From Polyangiaceae bacterium (GTDB taxonomy: Bacteria > Myxococcota_A > Polyangia > Polyangiales > Polyangiaceae), in assembly GCA_015075635.1 (NCBI GenBank), contig JABTUA010000002.1:1864708-1928707 (forward strand): a DNA stretch of 64,000 nt, written 5' to 3'. Made by a program: the position numbers and the translations under genes. Below, in pieces: positions 33,390 through 42,851 of this stretch (positions are counted from its first letter, which is position 1; each line of letters begins with the position of its first letter). The notes beneath the pieces are model-generated. The model searched no databases, was not told the DNA's origin, and was given only the letters and a program-made list of their open reading frames with translations.

Positions 33390-35290
33390 GGGAAGTCACC
33401 TTTTACCGGTGGTGGGCGGGACACGCCCCGAGCATGTTTCAGCTTTTGCTATCACCGGTCTCCACGCCGCCGTTTGCAAACGGATCGGGTGGCATCATCG
33501 CCTCAACGTGGGCTCCACTAGCTCAGGCCCGCAGATTTCGCGATCGCTTGGCCTGGTGCGGTGGCAGGGTTGTTAGCCGCTGCCAGCTTTGGCGAAGAGT
33601 ACCGTCGGCGCACCGCTCAATCGGTCGGCTTTCGCCCACCGGAGCCTCGGCATGACTCGCGTTGTCGCGGTCACGGATGCTGACCCCCCGCGTCTCGTCA
33701 ACTGGAGGAGCCTTCACCAACGTATACCCAGCCTCTGATGTTCTCTGTCGTCGCCCGGGCACGGTCAGCGAGACCTCAGGCTCTCACTACCCGCTGGCTG
33801 ACTCCGAACGCCACTCGCTCGCGCGAGCGCTCTCTCGAAGCCGCATTGACCCTTGCGATCAGGACCGCGCTCGAGCCGAACGGTTTAAGAACGGCGCTAC
33901 ACACGATCCAGAACACCTGCCGTCGTATCCGCGACGTGCGAAGTTTTACCCTCACACTCGGCACCACCCGCTCGGTTGTCCACGCGAAGCTGGTGATACC
34001 GCGTACCCGTTCGCTCGCCCGCTTTGCCGCGACGCTCCGTCAAGAGCACCTCGGTTCCGTTCGAGCTATGCCGAGCCCGATTCGTGCCTTTCGGCAGACG
34101 AACCAGCCCGACCAAAGATACGTCCGATCGACGACTGCAATCCCACATTTCAAAAACGAGCACTCGTTGTTTCGCGCGGCTACCGAGTCGCTTACCAGAG
34201 TTGCCCCTGGTGCGCTGCGATGAGCGATGCGGTTCACGCCGCAATCACTCGCTTCGGCCGGCGCTTCCCCCGGTGCAGTGAGCATTCTCCGCTCTCCACT
34301 CCGTTGGAGCTCCGTCACCTCTGATGCTCCCGTCACCGCCCGAGCTTCGCCGGCTCTTTAGGCCAGCTCCACCCGTGCGACCGAGACCAGTTCCGCCGCC
34401 GCAGTGCGTGAATGGCGACGACTTTCCTGGCCCGAAGCATCTTCCTCTGGAGAGGAGCCCTTCTCGGGCCCTTCGTTGGTCCCCGCGTTCGGTAGTGCCG
34501 AGCATCGGGTCCAACTCACGCCGCCGCTTCGCCCACAGTGGGTGTTAGCCACTGTGCGCTAGGCCCCGTCCGCTTGCCTCAGCCACAACCGAGGCTCGCC
34601 TCTCGAGCCAGACGCCGCTCACCAGATTCTGCAACCTTGTCAACGCGAAACCCGAGCACACCAACGGGCGACCATTCCTCACACCAAGCGCCACTTTCGC
34701 GTGCTTGGTTGCCCGACCCGACCGAAATCGACCCGAGCTGTGAGCAGCACGGCACCGGAACCTCTCCCTTTCGAAAGAAACTCCGGCTGGTACCCCGAAG
34801 GTACCTGCCGTACCGGCCGAGGCGCGGTGAGTTGGCTGTGCGTGCTGCGACGCAGAGGCCCACTCGGCCACGTCTCGAACACCCCGTTGTCGCTGACTAG
34901 CCGCTGCGTGAACCTGAAGAGACTCGCACAGTCGACTGGCCAGCCGAGGCCTCCGCTCTCACCGCCCGCGCGAACGGGTGAGGTGGTCCTGAAAGCCGGG
35001 GTGCCTTCGAATCCCCTAGAAAGCCTAGACAGAGGCGCTACTCCGTCTGGCCGGGATGCCCCAATTTCCGAAGAAAGCTGACACACGAGGTGAAAGCCTG
35101 GGGTCACCCTCACGCCTTTTTCACCAGCCGCCTGGGCCGACCTTGACGGGACGACCGGAGACGGGTGGCGGTGACGTCCATCCACCGCGGGGCTTGCGAC
35201 CCGCACGGCAGACAGCGCGCCACGGCGCTTCTGAGATTCTCTACGAACCGGTCGCTCGCCGGCAGATGTGCCGCGAACTTCCGAGGGCTA
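33351..35290 (-). ncRNA. Candidate large structured non-coding RNA, about 1.9 kb
   Basis: No frame here shows the long, G/C-ending codon runs seen everywhere else; the longest frames are short and mutually overlapping, and base composition is visibly less GC-rich. The strand ends in a strong intrinsic terminator. Hairpins include 34534-34556, 34785-34809, 34429-34470, 34684-34708 and 33921-33936. Where a stem is imperfect, A-C on the + strand becomes G-U on the - strand: 33768/33787 stem (one), 34077-34106 stem (two), 34194-34211 (one), 34222-34250 (one), 34576-34595 (one). Loops read GAAA (34092-34089) and UUCG (35072-35069) on the - strand. The 5' end is not fixed; 35290 is an estimate. It is not 16S, 23S, RNase P, tmRNA or SRP RNA by signature. 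Confidence 0.45.
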
Positions 35291-35347
35291 TTAATGCGTC
35301 AGGTCGCCTCTCTAAGCAACAAGAAAATCGGCGTAGATGCGATTTTT

Positions 35348-35379
35348 TTATCCACACGGTCAGCCACAAGTAATCCACA
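35348..35379 (+). promoter_or_regulatory. Two DnaA-box-like sites
   Basis: TTATCCACA (35348-35356) is an exact consensus DnaA box, and TAATCCACA (35371-35379) differs by one base; both have the same orientation, 23 bases apart. An A/T-rich stretch follows (about 35418-35540). No replication gene is in the window. Confidence 0.4.
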
Positions 35380-35724
35380 GGAAGCGCCCCGAGTGGCGCC
35401 CGAGGCCCGATTTTCCGGCACAACAACAGGTAATCGTTAACTTTTTCTCTGGAGCCCAGCCGGCCGCCGGCGTGCCGCCGCGGAGAAACATTGGTTGAGT
35501 TATACGTTTGAATGCCAATTGATTTATTGTTTGATGTGGCGGCACGCTTCTGTGATTGATGGCCGCAAGGCAGGATTCTGCGACGCCACGCCGGAGCGCC
35601 TCCTAGCGCCGTCTCGTGCGGCTGGCTCCAACAGTCGGAGAAGCTCGCCTCGCGCCGGGCACCAACTTTCGTGCCGGCCAGCGCCGGATCGGTGGTAACA
35701 CCGCGACTCACCCGAGGAGATCCC

Positions 35725-35949
35725 GTGCCGCTGAACGTCGACACGCTGAAATCCGAGCGAGACAAGCTCAAGGAAGGCCTGCGCGAGATCGAGGCTGATC
35801 AGCGCAAGCTGGAGGCCGAGATCAAGGCGCTGCGCCAGCGCGAGATCCAGGCCAAGCGCGAAATCGAGGCCCTGAGCGTGTTGATCGAGATCCACGACGC
35901 GCGGGACCCGAACAACAAGAAGCCGGCGCCGAAGAAGCCGGAAGAGTGA
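35725..35949 (+). CDS. Small coiled-coil protein
   Basis: 74 residues from GTG 35725, with GAGGAGA four bases upstream. Nearly the whole chain (residues 5-60) is a charged heptad-type helix (KSERDKLKEGLREIEADQ, then REIQAKREIEAL), ending in a Lys/Pro tail (KKPAPKKPEE). No signal peptide, so cytoplasmic. It is convergent with the MscS gene. Role unknown; a dimeric spacer or a partner of a larger protein is plausible. Confidence 0.7.
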   Translation: MPLNVDTLKSERDKLKEGLREIEADQRKLEAEIKALRQREIQAKREIEALSVLIEIHDARDPNNKKPAPKKPEE

Positions 35950-35965
35950 GCCGCTGCCTGGCCAC

Positions 35966-37642
35966 TCACTCCGCCTGAGGTGCCTCGCTCTTCGGCCAGT
36001 GGCCGTCCGTCACACGCACGCTGCCCAGCCGCGACGCCGCGCCTCCCGACGCGAACCCGTTCACCAGCCGTGCAAGCTCCGCCGCGTCGGCCTCGGAGCG
36101 CTTCACCACCGGCGTGGCGCCCGCCAGCGACTCGATGTGCAGCGTTCGCGTCGGGAACGCGAAGCGGACGCCGATTGCCTCCGCGAGCCGCAAGATCTCC
36201 AAGAACATGTCGTGGCGGGTGGTGAGCTCCTCGGACCAACTCGTCACCTCCACGTAGCAGTGGAGCATGACGTCGAGCGACGAGCTTCCCAGGTCCTTCA
36301 GGTGTACCTCGAACTTGTGCTTGAGGGTCTTGTCGCTCGCCCAGATGATGGCGCGCACGCCTTCGACGAAGGCCTCGACGCGCTCGACGGGCGTGTCGTA
36401 GGCCAAGGCGAACGTCGCCGCGATGCGCCGCTGGCGGCGCACGCCCAGGTTGTCGATCTTCGCCTCCGCGAGTCGGGCGTTCGGCAGCGTGACCAGCGAG
36501 TCTGCCAGCGTTCGAATGCGGGTCGAGCGGAATCCCACCTCCTCCACCGAGCCCTCCACTTCTTCCACCTTGATCCAGTCGCCGATGCGGAACGGACGAT
36601 CGACGAAGATCATGACGCTCGCGAAGAAGTTGGCGATGGTGTCCTTGGCCGCCAGCGCCATGGCCAGGCCGCCGATGCCCAGGCCCGCCAGCAGCGAGGC
36701 CACGTTCACGTTCAGGTTCTGGAGCACGATCAAGACACCCGCCAGGACCAGGATGAGCTTCAGCGAGGTGCGAACCAGCGGCACCATCTGATCGTCGAGC
36801 CGTGACTCGCTGACCTCGGCTCTGAGCGACATGTGGGCGGCCAACACGTCGACGAGCCGGTACAGGGCGAACACGACGGCGACCACGACCAGTCCCCGCG
36901 CCAGCGTGGCGAGCGCCACGGCGGCATCCAGCGAGAGCCCGAGCTTCGGATAGGCGAGCCTCAGCATCAGCGCCCCGATCAGCATGGCGCCCGGCGTCGC
37001 GACCACCTTGACGATCTCGGCAGCGAGGCGAGCGCCACGGCGCTCGGCGAAGCTCGCCAGGCGGTGCTTCAGTACGACGCGAATCACCTGCCGGAGCCCG
37101 AGCCCGACCACGAAGATGATGACGAGCGCCAGCGCCTGCCAGAGCTCGACGCCGAGCGCTCGGGCGCGGAGCCAGTCCGGCATGTACCTGACCAGGCCCC
37201 GCTCGCCGAGCAGGAGCGAGTCTTCGTACTGCTCGTCGACGGAATCGAGCGCGCTCCTCGTCCAGCGCCACGCGCCGTCCGCCTGCCTCTCGACCACGAC
37301 CTCCGGCAAGGCGGCGTGGGGCGCGACCGAGGCCCGACGCGTCTCGGGGTTGACCCAGCCGGGCTCGTCGCTGAAGCGTGTTGGGTCGATCTTCAGCGCG
37401 CGCGCCGAGTAGATCGCGTGGATGCGCAGCGCGCTCTCGCGGATCTCGCGGGCGGAGCGCCCGGTGCGTTCGAGGCAGCGGGTGGCCTTGGCCGGGTTGT
37501 GGTGCTCGGGCCCGAGCCACCCGAACACCGACTCGACCGCCGCTCGCGGCGACTTGCAGTGGTCAGGCGGCTCGGCGCCGGCACTCCGGCTGAAGAGGAC
37601 CGCAACGACGAGCACGAGGAAGCTGAGAAGAATCTGGCGCAA
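35966..37642 (-). CDS. Small-conductance mechanosensitive channel, MscS family
   Basis: 558 residues. Signal peptide (about 1-23), a periplasmic domain of about 130 residues, four or five membrane helices (about 165-330), the MscS pore helix with its Gly/Ala pattern (LLAGLGIGGLAMALAAKDTI), and the beta domain with RPFRIGDWIKVEEVEGSVEE and VTLPNARLAEAKI. The C-terminal alpha/beta cage follows. It should open on membrane tension to relieve osmotic downshock. The extra periplasmic N-terminal domain sets it apart from E. coli MscS. Confidence 0.9.
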   Translation of the reverse strand: MRQILLSFLVLVVAVLFSRSAGAEPPDHCKSPRAAVESVFGWLGPEHHNPAKATRCLERTGRSAREIRESALRIHAIYSARALKIDPTRFSDEPGWVNPETRRASVAPHAALPEVVVERQADGAWRWTRSALDSVDEQYEDSLLLGERGLVRYMPDWLRARALGVELWQALALVIIFVVGLGLRQVIRVVLKHRLASFAERRGARLAAEIVKVVATPGAMLIGALMLRLAYPKLGLSLDAAVALATLARGLVVVAVVFALYRLVDVLAAHMSLRAEVSESRLDDQMVPLVRTSLKLILVLAGVLIVLQNLNVNVASLLAGLGIGGLAMALAAKDTIANFFASVMIFVDRPFRIGDWIKVEEVEGSVEEVGFRSTRIRTLADSLVTLPNARLAEAKIDNLGVRRQRRIAATFALAYDTPVERVEAFVEGVRAIIWASDKTLKHKFEVHLKDLGSSSLDVMLHCYVEVTSWSEELTTRHDMFLEILRLAEAIGVRFAFPTRTLHIESLAGATPVVKRSEADAAELARLVNGFASGGAASRLGSVRVTDGHWPKSEAPQAE

Positions 37643-37687
37643 TGGACCCTCCGAGGCCCCGGAGCTTTCCAGAGCGGCGGGGTCGTT

Positions 37688-38095
37688 TCAAAGCTTGGTC
37701 TTGCCCAGCGCCAGAATCACCCCGAGCTCGGCGTCCGTGACCGGCACCACCGACAGGCGGCTGCGGCGGATCAGCGCGAAGTCGGCCAGCTTCTTCTCGG
37801 CCTTGAGCTCTCCCAGTGTCACCGGCTCGGCGAGCGCCCGGCCCGGCGCAATGTCCACCGCCAGCCAGTCGGCGTCGGCCGGATCCGGGTAGGCCTCGCG
37901 GGTGATCCTGCCGAGACCGACCACCCGCCTTTCGTCACCGGTGTGGTAGACGAGCACCAGGTCTCCCTTCTTGGCGGCGCGCAGGTTGTTGCGCGCTTCG
38001 GGGTTCCGAATGCCGTCCCAGACGGCCTTCTTGTCCCGCACGAGGTCGGCGAACGAGTAGGCGCTCGGCTCGGTCTTGAGGAGCCAGGTCGCCAA
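37688..38095 (-). CDS. EVE-domain protein
   Basis: 135 residues, almost exactly one EVE domain: WLLKTEPSAYSFADLVRD, WDGIRNPEARNNLRA, GDLVLVYHTGDERRVVGLG, then a C-terminal LRRSRLSVVPVTD-like stretch. EVE domains read modified bases and have been found near defence and DNA-modification genes, but a lone cytoplasmic copy like this one is common. It follows a lipoprotein gene on the same strand by one base, so they are probably co-transcribed. Confidence 0.88.
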   Translation of the reverse strand: MATWLLKTEPSAYSFADLVRDKKAVWDGIRNPEARNNLRAAKKGDLVLVYHTGDERRVVGLGRITREAYPDPADADWLAVDIAPGRALAEPVTLGELKAEKKLADFALIRRSRLSVVPVTDAELGVILALGKTKL

Positions 38096-38096
38096 G

Positions 38097-39347
38097 CTAA
38101 CCCCCGTCGGTGCCGCCGTCGCTGCCGCCGTCGCTGCCGCCGTCGCTCGCGGCCGGGCAGCCGGGCAGCGTCACGGCGTCTTTCACGCCGCCGAAGCTCG
38201 CCGGATCGGCCTCGAAGCCGATCCCGACCGAGAGCGCGTCGCAGGTCGCCGACTCGGAGTTGGTGCCGTTCCAGAGCACGTCGGCGTTGAGGCCGACCTG
38301 AGACTTCATCAGCACGTACAGGTTGTGCCCTTCGCAGAGCCCGAGATCCTCGAAGGCCGAGATCAGATCCGTCGTCCGCGCTCGACCCACGATGGTGCCG
38401 TCCTCGATGCGATGCGCGCCATCCTTCTCGACGAGCTTGGCGACCACCATCGCGCGCTGCAGCTTCAGCGGGTAGGCCCAGGCCGCGCTCTTGCCCGGGA
38501 ACCAGAACAACGTGTTCTCGGGCAGCTGACCCACGACGTAGCCCTCGCGCACGTAGGCGTTCGGATCGTTGAGCAGGGCGTTGGGCAGGTTGCCCGGCTC
38601 GAGCGTCCCGTCGAAGCTGCCCTTCTGGATGGTCCACTTGTCGGTCGGCCCCCAGCAAGCGTTCTTCTTCCACTCGCCGGTGGCCCCGGTCAGCGAGCAC
38701 TGCCACGCCGGAGGCTTCTCGAGCCCGGGAGAGGGGTAGAAATCGAGGCGCACGCTCTCGTCGTTCGGTGTGCCATTCCAGCCCGAGATGCGGAACACGA
38801 AGTTGTAGTCGCCGCGGCAGAGCGCGCAGTTGAATGCGTCGTTGCTGAGCCCGAAGTCCTTGCCCAGGCCCTGCAAGGCGATGGCCTCGGACTCGAGACG
38901 CCCGAAGGTGTTGTCCCGGCACTCGCGGCCGTCGCTGGGCATCGCGGCGGTCGGCGTGCACGGCAGCTCGAGCGGCTCCTTCTTGCAGGTCTCCGAGTTG
39001 GTGCAGATGCCGTCCAGATCGAGGCCCAGCCCCTTCCAGGCGCCCTCGGTCGCTTCGCCGTTGCGATCGAGGGAGCCGAGCGCCATCGAGCTGATGGCGA
39101 AGACCTCGGCGGGGATGGTGTCCGTGGGGGTGTTCTTCGGTCGATCCGCCTGCGTCGGGAGGCCTGCGCTGATGCAGCCGTCCTTGTCCTTCTTGCTCCA
39201 CCAGCCGATGCCGCTGCCCCACTGCTCGGGCGGCACCGGGCTCGCCGCCTTCCCCCCGAGCAGCGACTCGTCGTAGATCTTGCACGAGTGCAGCGCGACG
39301 GCGGCGAGCATCCCCGCTCCGATAAGCCCGGCCACCACTCGCATCAC
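38097..39347 (-). CDS. Putative lipoprotein of unknown function with Asp-Gly-Gly tail
   Basis: 416 residues. N-terminal hydrophobic segment with a possible lipobox (ALHSC, Cys22). The body contains paired Cys (at least ten), suggesting disulfides outside the cytoplasm. The C-terminus is a DGGSDGG repeat encoded by a short tandem repeat near 38110-38150. I recognise no domain. The gene ends two bases before the EVE-domain start, so the two form one transcript. Confidence 0.7.
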   Translation of the reverse strand: MMRVVAGLIGAGMLAAVALHSCKIYDESLLGGKAASPVPPEQWGSGIGWWSKKDKDGCISAGLPTQADRPKNTPTDTIPAEVFAISSMALGSLDRNGEATEGAWKGLGLDLDGICTNSETCKKEPLELPCTPTAAMPSDGRECRDNTFGRLESEAIALQGLGKDFGLSNDAFNCALCRGDYNFVFRISGWNGTPNDESVRLDFYPSPGLEKPPAWQCSLTGATGEWKKNACWGPTDKWTIQKGSFDGTLEPGNLPNALLNDPNAYVREGYVVGQLPENTLFWFPGKSAAWAYPLKLQRAMVVAKLVEKDGAHRIEDGTIVGRARTTDLISAFEDLGLCEGHNLYVLMKSQVGLNADVLWNGTNSESATCDALSVGIGFEADPASFGGVKDAVTLPGCPAASDGGSDGGSDGGTDGG

Positions 39348-39374
39348 CGTCGAGGATAGCCTCCGAGAGGGGCT

Positions 39375-40694
39375 CTAGTCCAAGTCCCGATCGGGGATGT
39401 CCAGGAACAGCGGGCAGTGGTCGGAAAGCTCGCGCTGGGCCGCCCCCGGACCCGCCGCGGGTCCGACGGCGCAGGAGGTGTCGCCGCAGATACCGGAGAC
39501 CACCACCCGAGCCTGCTTGGGCAGCTCCGCGAAGGAGCTGGACGCGACGAAATGGTCGAGCAAGGTGCCCCGACCGTCGTGGTATTCCGAGCACGGCTTC
39601 TCGGCGGCGACCCGCCGGTACCCCTGCCGGCCGAGCACGCCGTCGGCGCGCCCGAGCTCCTCGTCGGCCGAGACGGGCGGCGAGCAGTCCTTGCAGCCCA
39701 TGGTGTTGAAGTCGCCAGCGAGGAGCACGTCGCGGTCCTGCACCAGCGCCTGCAACGCCTTGTCAGCCTCGCCCAGGGCGGACAGGCTCTTGTCGCGGAG
39801 CTCGAGCGAGCGCCGCTCGGTGCCGCTCTTCGCGTGGACGGACACGAAGTGGAGATCGAGACCGCCGGGCAGCGTCACGTAGAGCGCGAGGCCCGGACGC
39901 AGGCTGTTCTTGCACGGCTCACCGTGGGGATTCAGCGCGGCGAGGGTGGTCGGAGCGCGCGCCTTGACCCGCTTGCCGTCGTAGAGCACCCCGACGTGCT
40001 GCGAGTCGCGGTTCGGGCAGTCGTCGAAGGCGGCCTCCCAGCTGCCTCCGGTGTGGCGGTCGAGCGCGCGGCGCACCTCGGCCAACGCCTGCATGGCGCG
40101 CTCGGTCGTCTTGAACTCCTGCACGGCCAGCGCGTCCACATTGGACCAAGCGATCGCGCAAGCGAGCCAGGCGAGGTCCGTCCCCTTGCCCTCCTGGCCC
40201 TTGCCCGGCTTGCCGTCGGGAAACCAGCGCACGTTCCAGGTGCCGAAGCGCGCGACGCCGTCGGGTCGCTCGAGCCGCCGCCCTTCGGACAGCGCCTTTT
40301 CGCAGGCGGCGCGCGACGACCAGGGCGAGTCGGTGCTCGGCGACACGCCGGCAGGGGACGCAGGCGCGGGACCAGCGCCGGCCAGGTAGCGGCGCGTGAT
40401 CCAGCCGCGTGTTCCGTCCTTGCCGCGCACCTCCAGCCACTGGCCGTCGGTGCTCCGTGCGAGGATCTCCACCTCCGCGCCGTCCGGCAGACGGCCCGAC
40501 ACCGCCGCGGCGCGCTCCTCGGGGTGCAGCGGCACGCCCTGGACATTCGTGGCGCGGAGGCGGGCCCTCTCGCCGCTCGGCACCGCGCTCGGGCTCGGCG
40601 CTGCGCTCGCCGCTCCGGTGGGCGCCGGACGCGTCAAACCATCGCGACAACCGAGCGCGAGGAGGGCGAGCAGGAGCACGGCCAGGGGGCGCAT
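39375..40694 (-). CDS. Lipoprotein with SH3-like and endonuclease/exonuclease/phosphatase domains
   Basis: 439 residues. Lipobox LLALGC (Cys16), Ser/Pro linker, an SH3-like stretch (about 45-105: LRATNVQGVPLHP, DGQWLEVRGKDGTRGWI), then an EEP domain (about 145-435) with RFGTWNVRW, VQEFK (catalytic Glu), HFVSVHAKS, LLAGDFNTMG and a final LSDHCPLF. The EEP fold covers nucleases and phosphoesterases that need Mg. Being a surface or periplasmic lipoprotein, its substrate is extracellular nucleic acid or a phospholipid; not decided. Confidence 0.82.
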   Translation of the reverse strand: MRPLAVLLLALLALGCRDGLTRPAPTGAASAAPSPSAVPSGERARLRATNVQGVPLHPEERAAAVSGRLPDGAEVEILARSTDGQWLEVRGKDGTRGWITRRYLAGAGPAPASPAGVSPSTDSPWSSRAACEKALSEGRRLERPDGVARFGTWNVRWFPDGKPGKGQEGKGTDLAWLACAIAWSNVDALAVQEFKTTERAMQALAEVRRALDRHTGGSWEAAFDDCPNRDSQHVGVLYDGKRVKARAPTTLAALNPHGEPCKNSLRPGLALYVTLPGGLDLHFVSVHAKSGTERRSLELRDKSLSALGEADKALQALVQDRDVLLAGDFNTMGCKDCSPPVSADEELGRADGVLGRQGYRRVAAEKPCSEYHDGRGTLLDHFVASSSFAELPKQARVVVSGICGDTSCAVGPAAGPGAAQRELSDHCPLFLDIPDRDLD

Positions 40695-40727
40695 GTCGAG
40701 CCGACGCTACCATGGTAGGACGCCCGC

Positions 40728-42851
40728 ATGACGCATCCGGTGGAGCTCGAGGGCCACGACGGCGTCGCGGTGATCCGCATCGACAGCCCGCCGGTCAACG
40801 CGCTCTCGGCGGAGGTGCTGGTCGGGCTCGGCGAGTGCCTTCGGGCGGCGCTCGGCGATCCGGCCGTTGCCGGCATCGTGCTCACGGGCAACGGCAAGAG
40901 CTTCGTCGCTGGCGCCGACGTGACGCGTCTGGAGAAGATCGCGCGCGGGGCGCCCTTGGACGTGGCCGGCGTGCCCCGTCTCCCGGAGCTGATCGCGACC
41001 CTGGAGAGCAGCGTCAAGCCGACGGTCGCCGCCATCGAGGGCTTCGCGCTCGGCGGCGGGCTCGAGCTCGCGCTGGGCTGCCACGCGCGCGTGGGCTCGC
41101 CGCTCTGCCGCGTCGGGTTGCCGGAGCTCCTGCTCGGGCTGATCCCCGGAGCCGGCGGCACGCAGCGGCTCCCGCGTCTGGCGGGGGTGCGCGCCGCGAG
41201 TGAGATGATGCTCTCGAGCCGGCAGGTGAAGGCGGAAGAAGCGCTGCGGCTCGGCATCTTGGACGAGGTCGTGCCTTCGGACGAGCTCGTCCCCCGCGCC
41301 GCTGCGCTGGCTCGGGAGCTCGGGAAGACGGAGCGTCGATTGGCGCTCGAGCGCAGCGATCGCCTGGAGCCCGAGGCCGAGTGGCGCGAGATCCTCGCTC
41401 GCGCGGGTCGCGAGCTCCAAAAGAAGCAGCCCCACGTGACCCACCCGAGCGCTTGCCTCGAGGCCATCGAGCACGGCCTGGTCCACGGCGGCTGCGCCGG
41501 GCTCGAGCGCGAGCGCGAGCTGTTCCTCGAGGCGCTCGCCAGCGAGCCCGCCCGCGCGCTGATCCACCTGTTCTTCGCGGAGCGAGCCGCCGCGAAGGTG
41601 CCCGGAGTCACGGACGCGGGGCTCAGCCCGCGCCACCCCTCTCGGGTCGTGGTGATCGGCGGCGGGACCATGGGCTCCGGCATCGCGACGGCCTTGCTCG
41701 ACGCCGGCGTCGGCGTGGGTCTGGTCGAGGCCAGCGCGGCCCTCGGCGACGCGGCGGCCGCGCGCATCCGCAAGAACTTCGCGCGCAGCATCGAGAAGGG
41801 ACGCCTCAGCGCGGCAGCGGCGGAGCAGCGAGTCGCGGGCCTGTCGCTCCACACCGAGCTCGATGCGCTCGGCGAGGCGGGCTTCGTGATCGAGGCCGCC
41901 ACCGAGGAGCTCGATCTCAAGCGCCAGCTGTTCGCGGAGCTCGGGCGGCGGACGGGACCGGACACCTGGCTCGCCAGCAACACCTCGACCATCGACCTGG
42001 AGCTCCTGGCTGAGGCGAGCGGCGCCCCGGAGCGGGTCCTGGGCCTGCACTTCTTCAGCCCGGCTCACGTGATGAAGCTGGTCGAGGTGGTGCGTACGCC
42101 CCGCACCTCGGCCCGCGCTCTGTCCGATGCCCTCGCGCTCTGCAAGCGCATGAAGAAGACCAGCGTCACCGTGGGCAACTGCACCGGCTTCCTGGTCAAT
42201 CGCATCTTCATGCCGTATTCGCAACTGACCGGGCTGTTGATCGATCGCGGCGTGGATCCGTACCGCATCGACCGCGCGCTCTCCGAGTTCGGCATGCCGA
42301 TGGGACCGTCGCGCATGAGCGATCTGGCCGGGCTCGACGTCGGTGTCGCCGCCGGCGCGATCCTCGACGCGGCCTACCCCACGCGGGCCTACCGCTCCGC
42401 GCTCAGGCGCGTGCTGGTGGAAGCCGGCAGGCTGGGCGAGAAGACCGGCGCTGGCCACTACCGCCACGAGAGCGGACGCGCCGAAGAGGATCCCGAGCTC
42501 ACCGCGTTCGTCGCCCGCGCACGCGAGCTCGCCGGCTCACCCGCGGAGGTAGCGCTCGCGGACGCAGAGATCCCACGCATCCTCTTGTTCGGCGTGGTGA
42601 ACGAGGCGTGCCGGGCGTTGGAGGAAGGCATCGTGCTCCGCCCGAGTGACATCGATGTCGCCGCAAATCTGGGCATGGGCTTCCCGGCCTTTCGTGGCGG
42701 GCCGATGCGCTGGGCCGACGGCATCGGCGCGGCGGCCGTCCACGCGGCGCTGGTCGAGTGGCGCGATCGCTTCGCTCAGCCGATCTTCGAGCCCGCGCCG
42801 TACCTGGCCGACTGCGCGCGCACGGGCGCGTCGCTCCTCACTCGATGCTGA
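40728..42851 (+). CDS. fadJ: Trifunctional beta-oxidation enzyme: enoyl-CoA hydratase / 3-hydroxyacyl-CoA dehydrogenase
   Basis: 707 residues, the length of FadJ/FadB. N-terminal crotonase domain with FVAGADV, GFALGGGLELALGCH (first catalytic Glu) and LPELLLGLIPGAGGTQRLP (second Glu). From about residue 305: Rossmann domain of 3-hydroxyacyl-CoA dehydrogenase with VVIGGGTMGSGIA, FFSPAHVMKLVEVV and TGFLVNRIF, and two C-terminal helical repeats. It hydrates and dehydrogenates 2-enoyl-CoA in the cytoplasm, in line with the acyl-CoA dehydrogenase and FadL-type gene in the window. No thiolase is adjacent. The stop overlaps the convergent TonB-like gene by 14 bases. Confidence 0.93.
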   Translation: MTHPVELEGHDGVAVIRIDSPPVNALSAEVLVGLGECLRAALGDPAVAGIVLTGNGKSFVAGADVTRLEKIARGAPLDVAGVPRLPELIATLESSVKPTVAAIEGFALGGGLELALGCHARVGSPLCRVGLPELLLGLIPGAGGTQRLPRLAGVRAASEMMLSSRQVKAEEALRLGILDEVVPSDELVPRAAALARELGKTERRLALERSDRLEPEAEWREILARAGRELQKKQPHVTHPSACLEAIEHGLVHGGCAGLERERELFLEALASEPARALIHLFFAERAAAKVPGVTDAGLSPRHPSRVVVIGGGTMGSGIATALLDAGVGVGLVEASAALGDAAAARIRKNFARSIEKGRLSAAAAEQRVAGLSLHTELDALGEAGFVIEAATEELDLKRQLFAELGRRTGPDTWLASNTSTIDLELLAEASGAPERVLGLHFFSPAHVMKLVEVVRTPRTSARALSDALALCKRMKKTSVTVGNCTGFLVNRIFMPYSQLTGLLIDRGVDPYRIDRALSEFGMPMGPSRMSDLAGLDVGVAAGAILDAAYPTRAYRSALRRVLVEAGRLGEKTGAGHYRHESGRAEEDPELTAFVARARELAGSPAEVALADAEIPRILLFGVVNEACRALEEGIVLRPSDIDVAANLGMGFPAFRGGPMRWADGIGAAAVHAALVEWRDRFAQPIFEPAPYLADCARTGASLLTRC

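Noticed and set aside
33662..34324. 220-residue frame in the RNA candidate region, and a 175-residue frame at 34679-35206 on the - strand
   Set aside because: Codon third positions lack the strong G/C bias of every real gene here, no ribosome site precedes them, and composition is not protein-like.
33390..35290. rRNA operon, RNase P, tmRNA, SRP RNA or group II intron
   Set aside because: None of the invariant segments I know (16S 530 loop, 23S sarcin-ricin loop, tmRNA ends, intron domain V) was found on either strand.
35348..35540. Chromosomal origin oriC
   Set aside because: Two DnaA-type boxes and A/T-rich DNA alone are too weak; there is no dnaA, dnaN or parAB nearby. Kept only as a finding.
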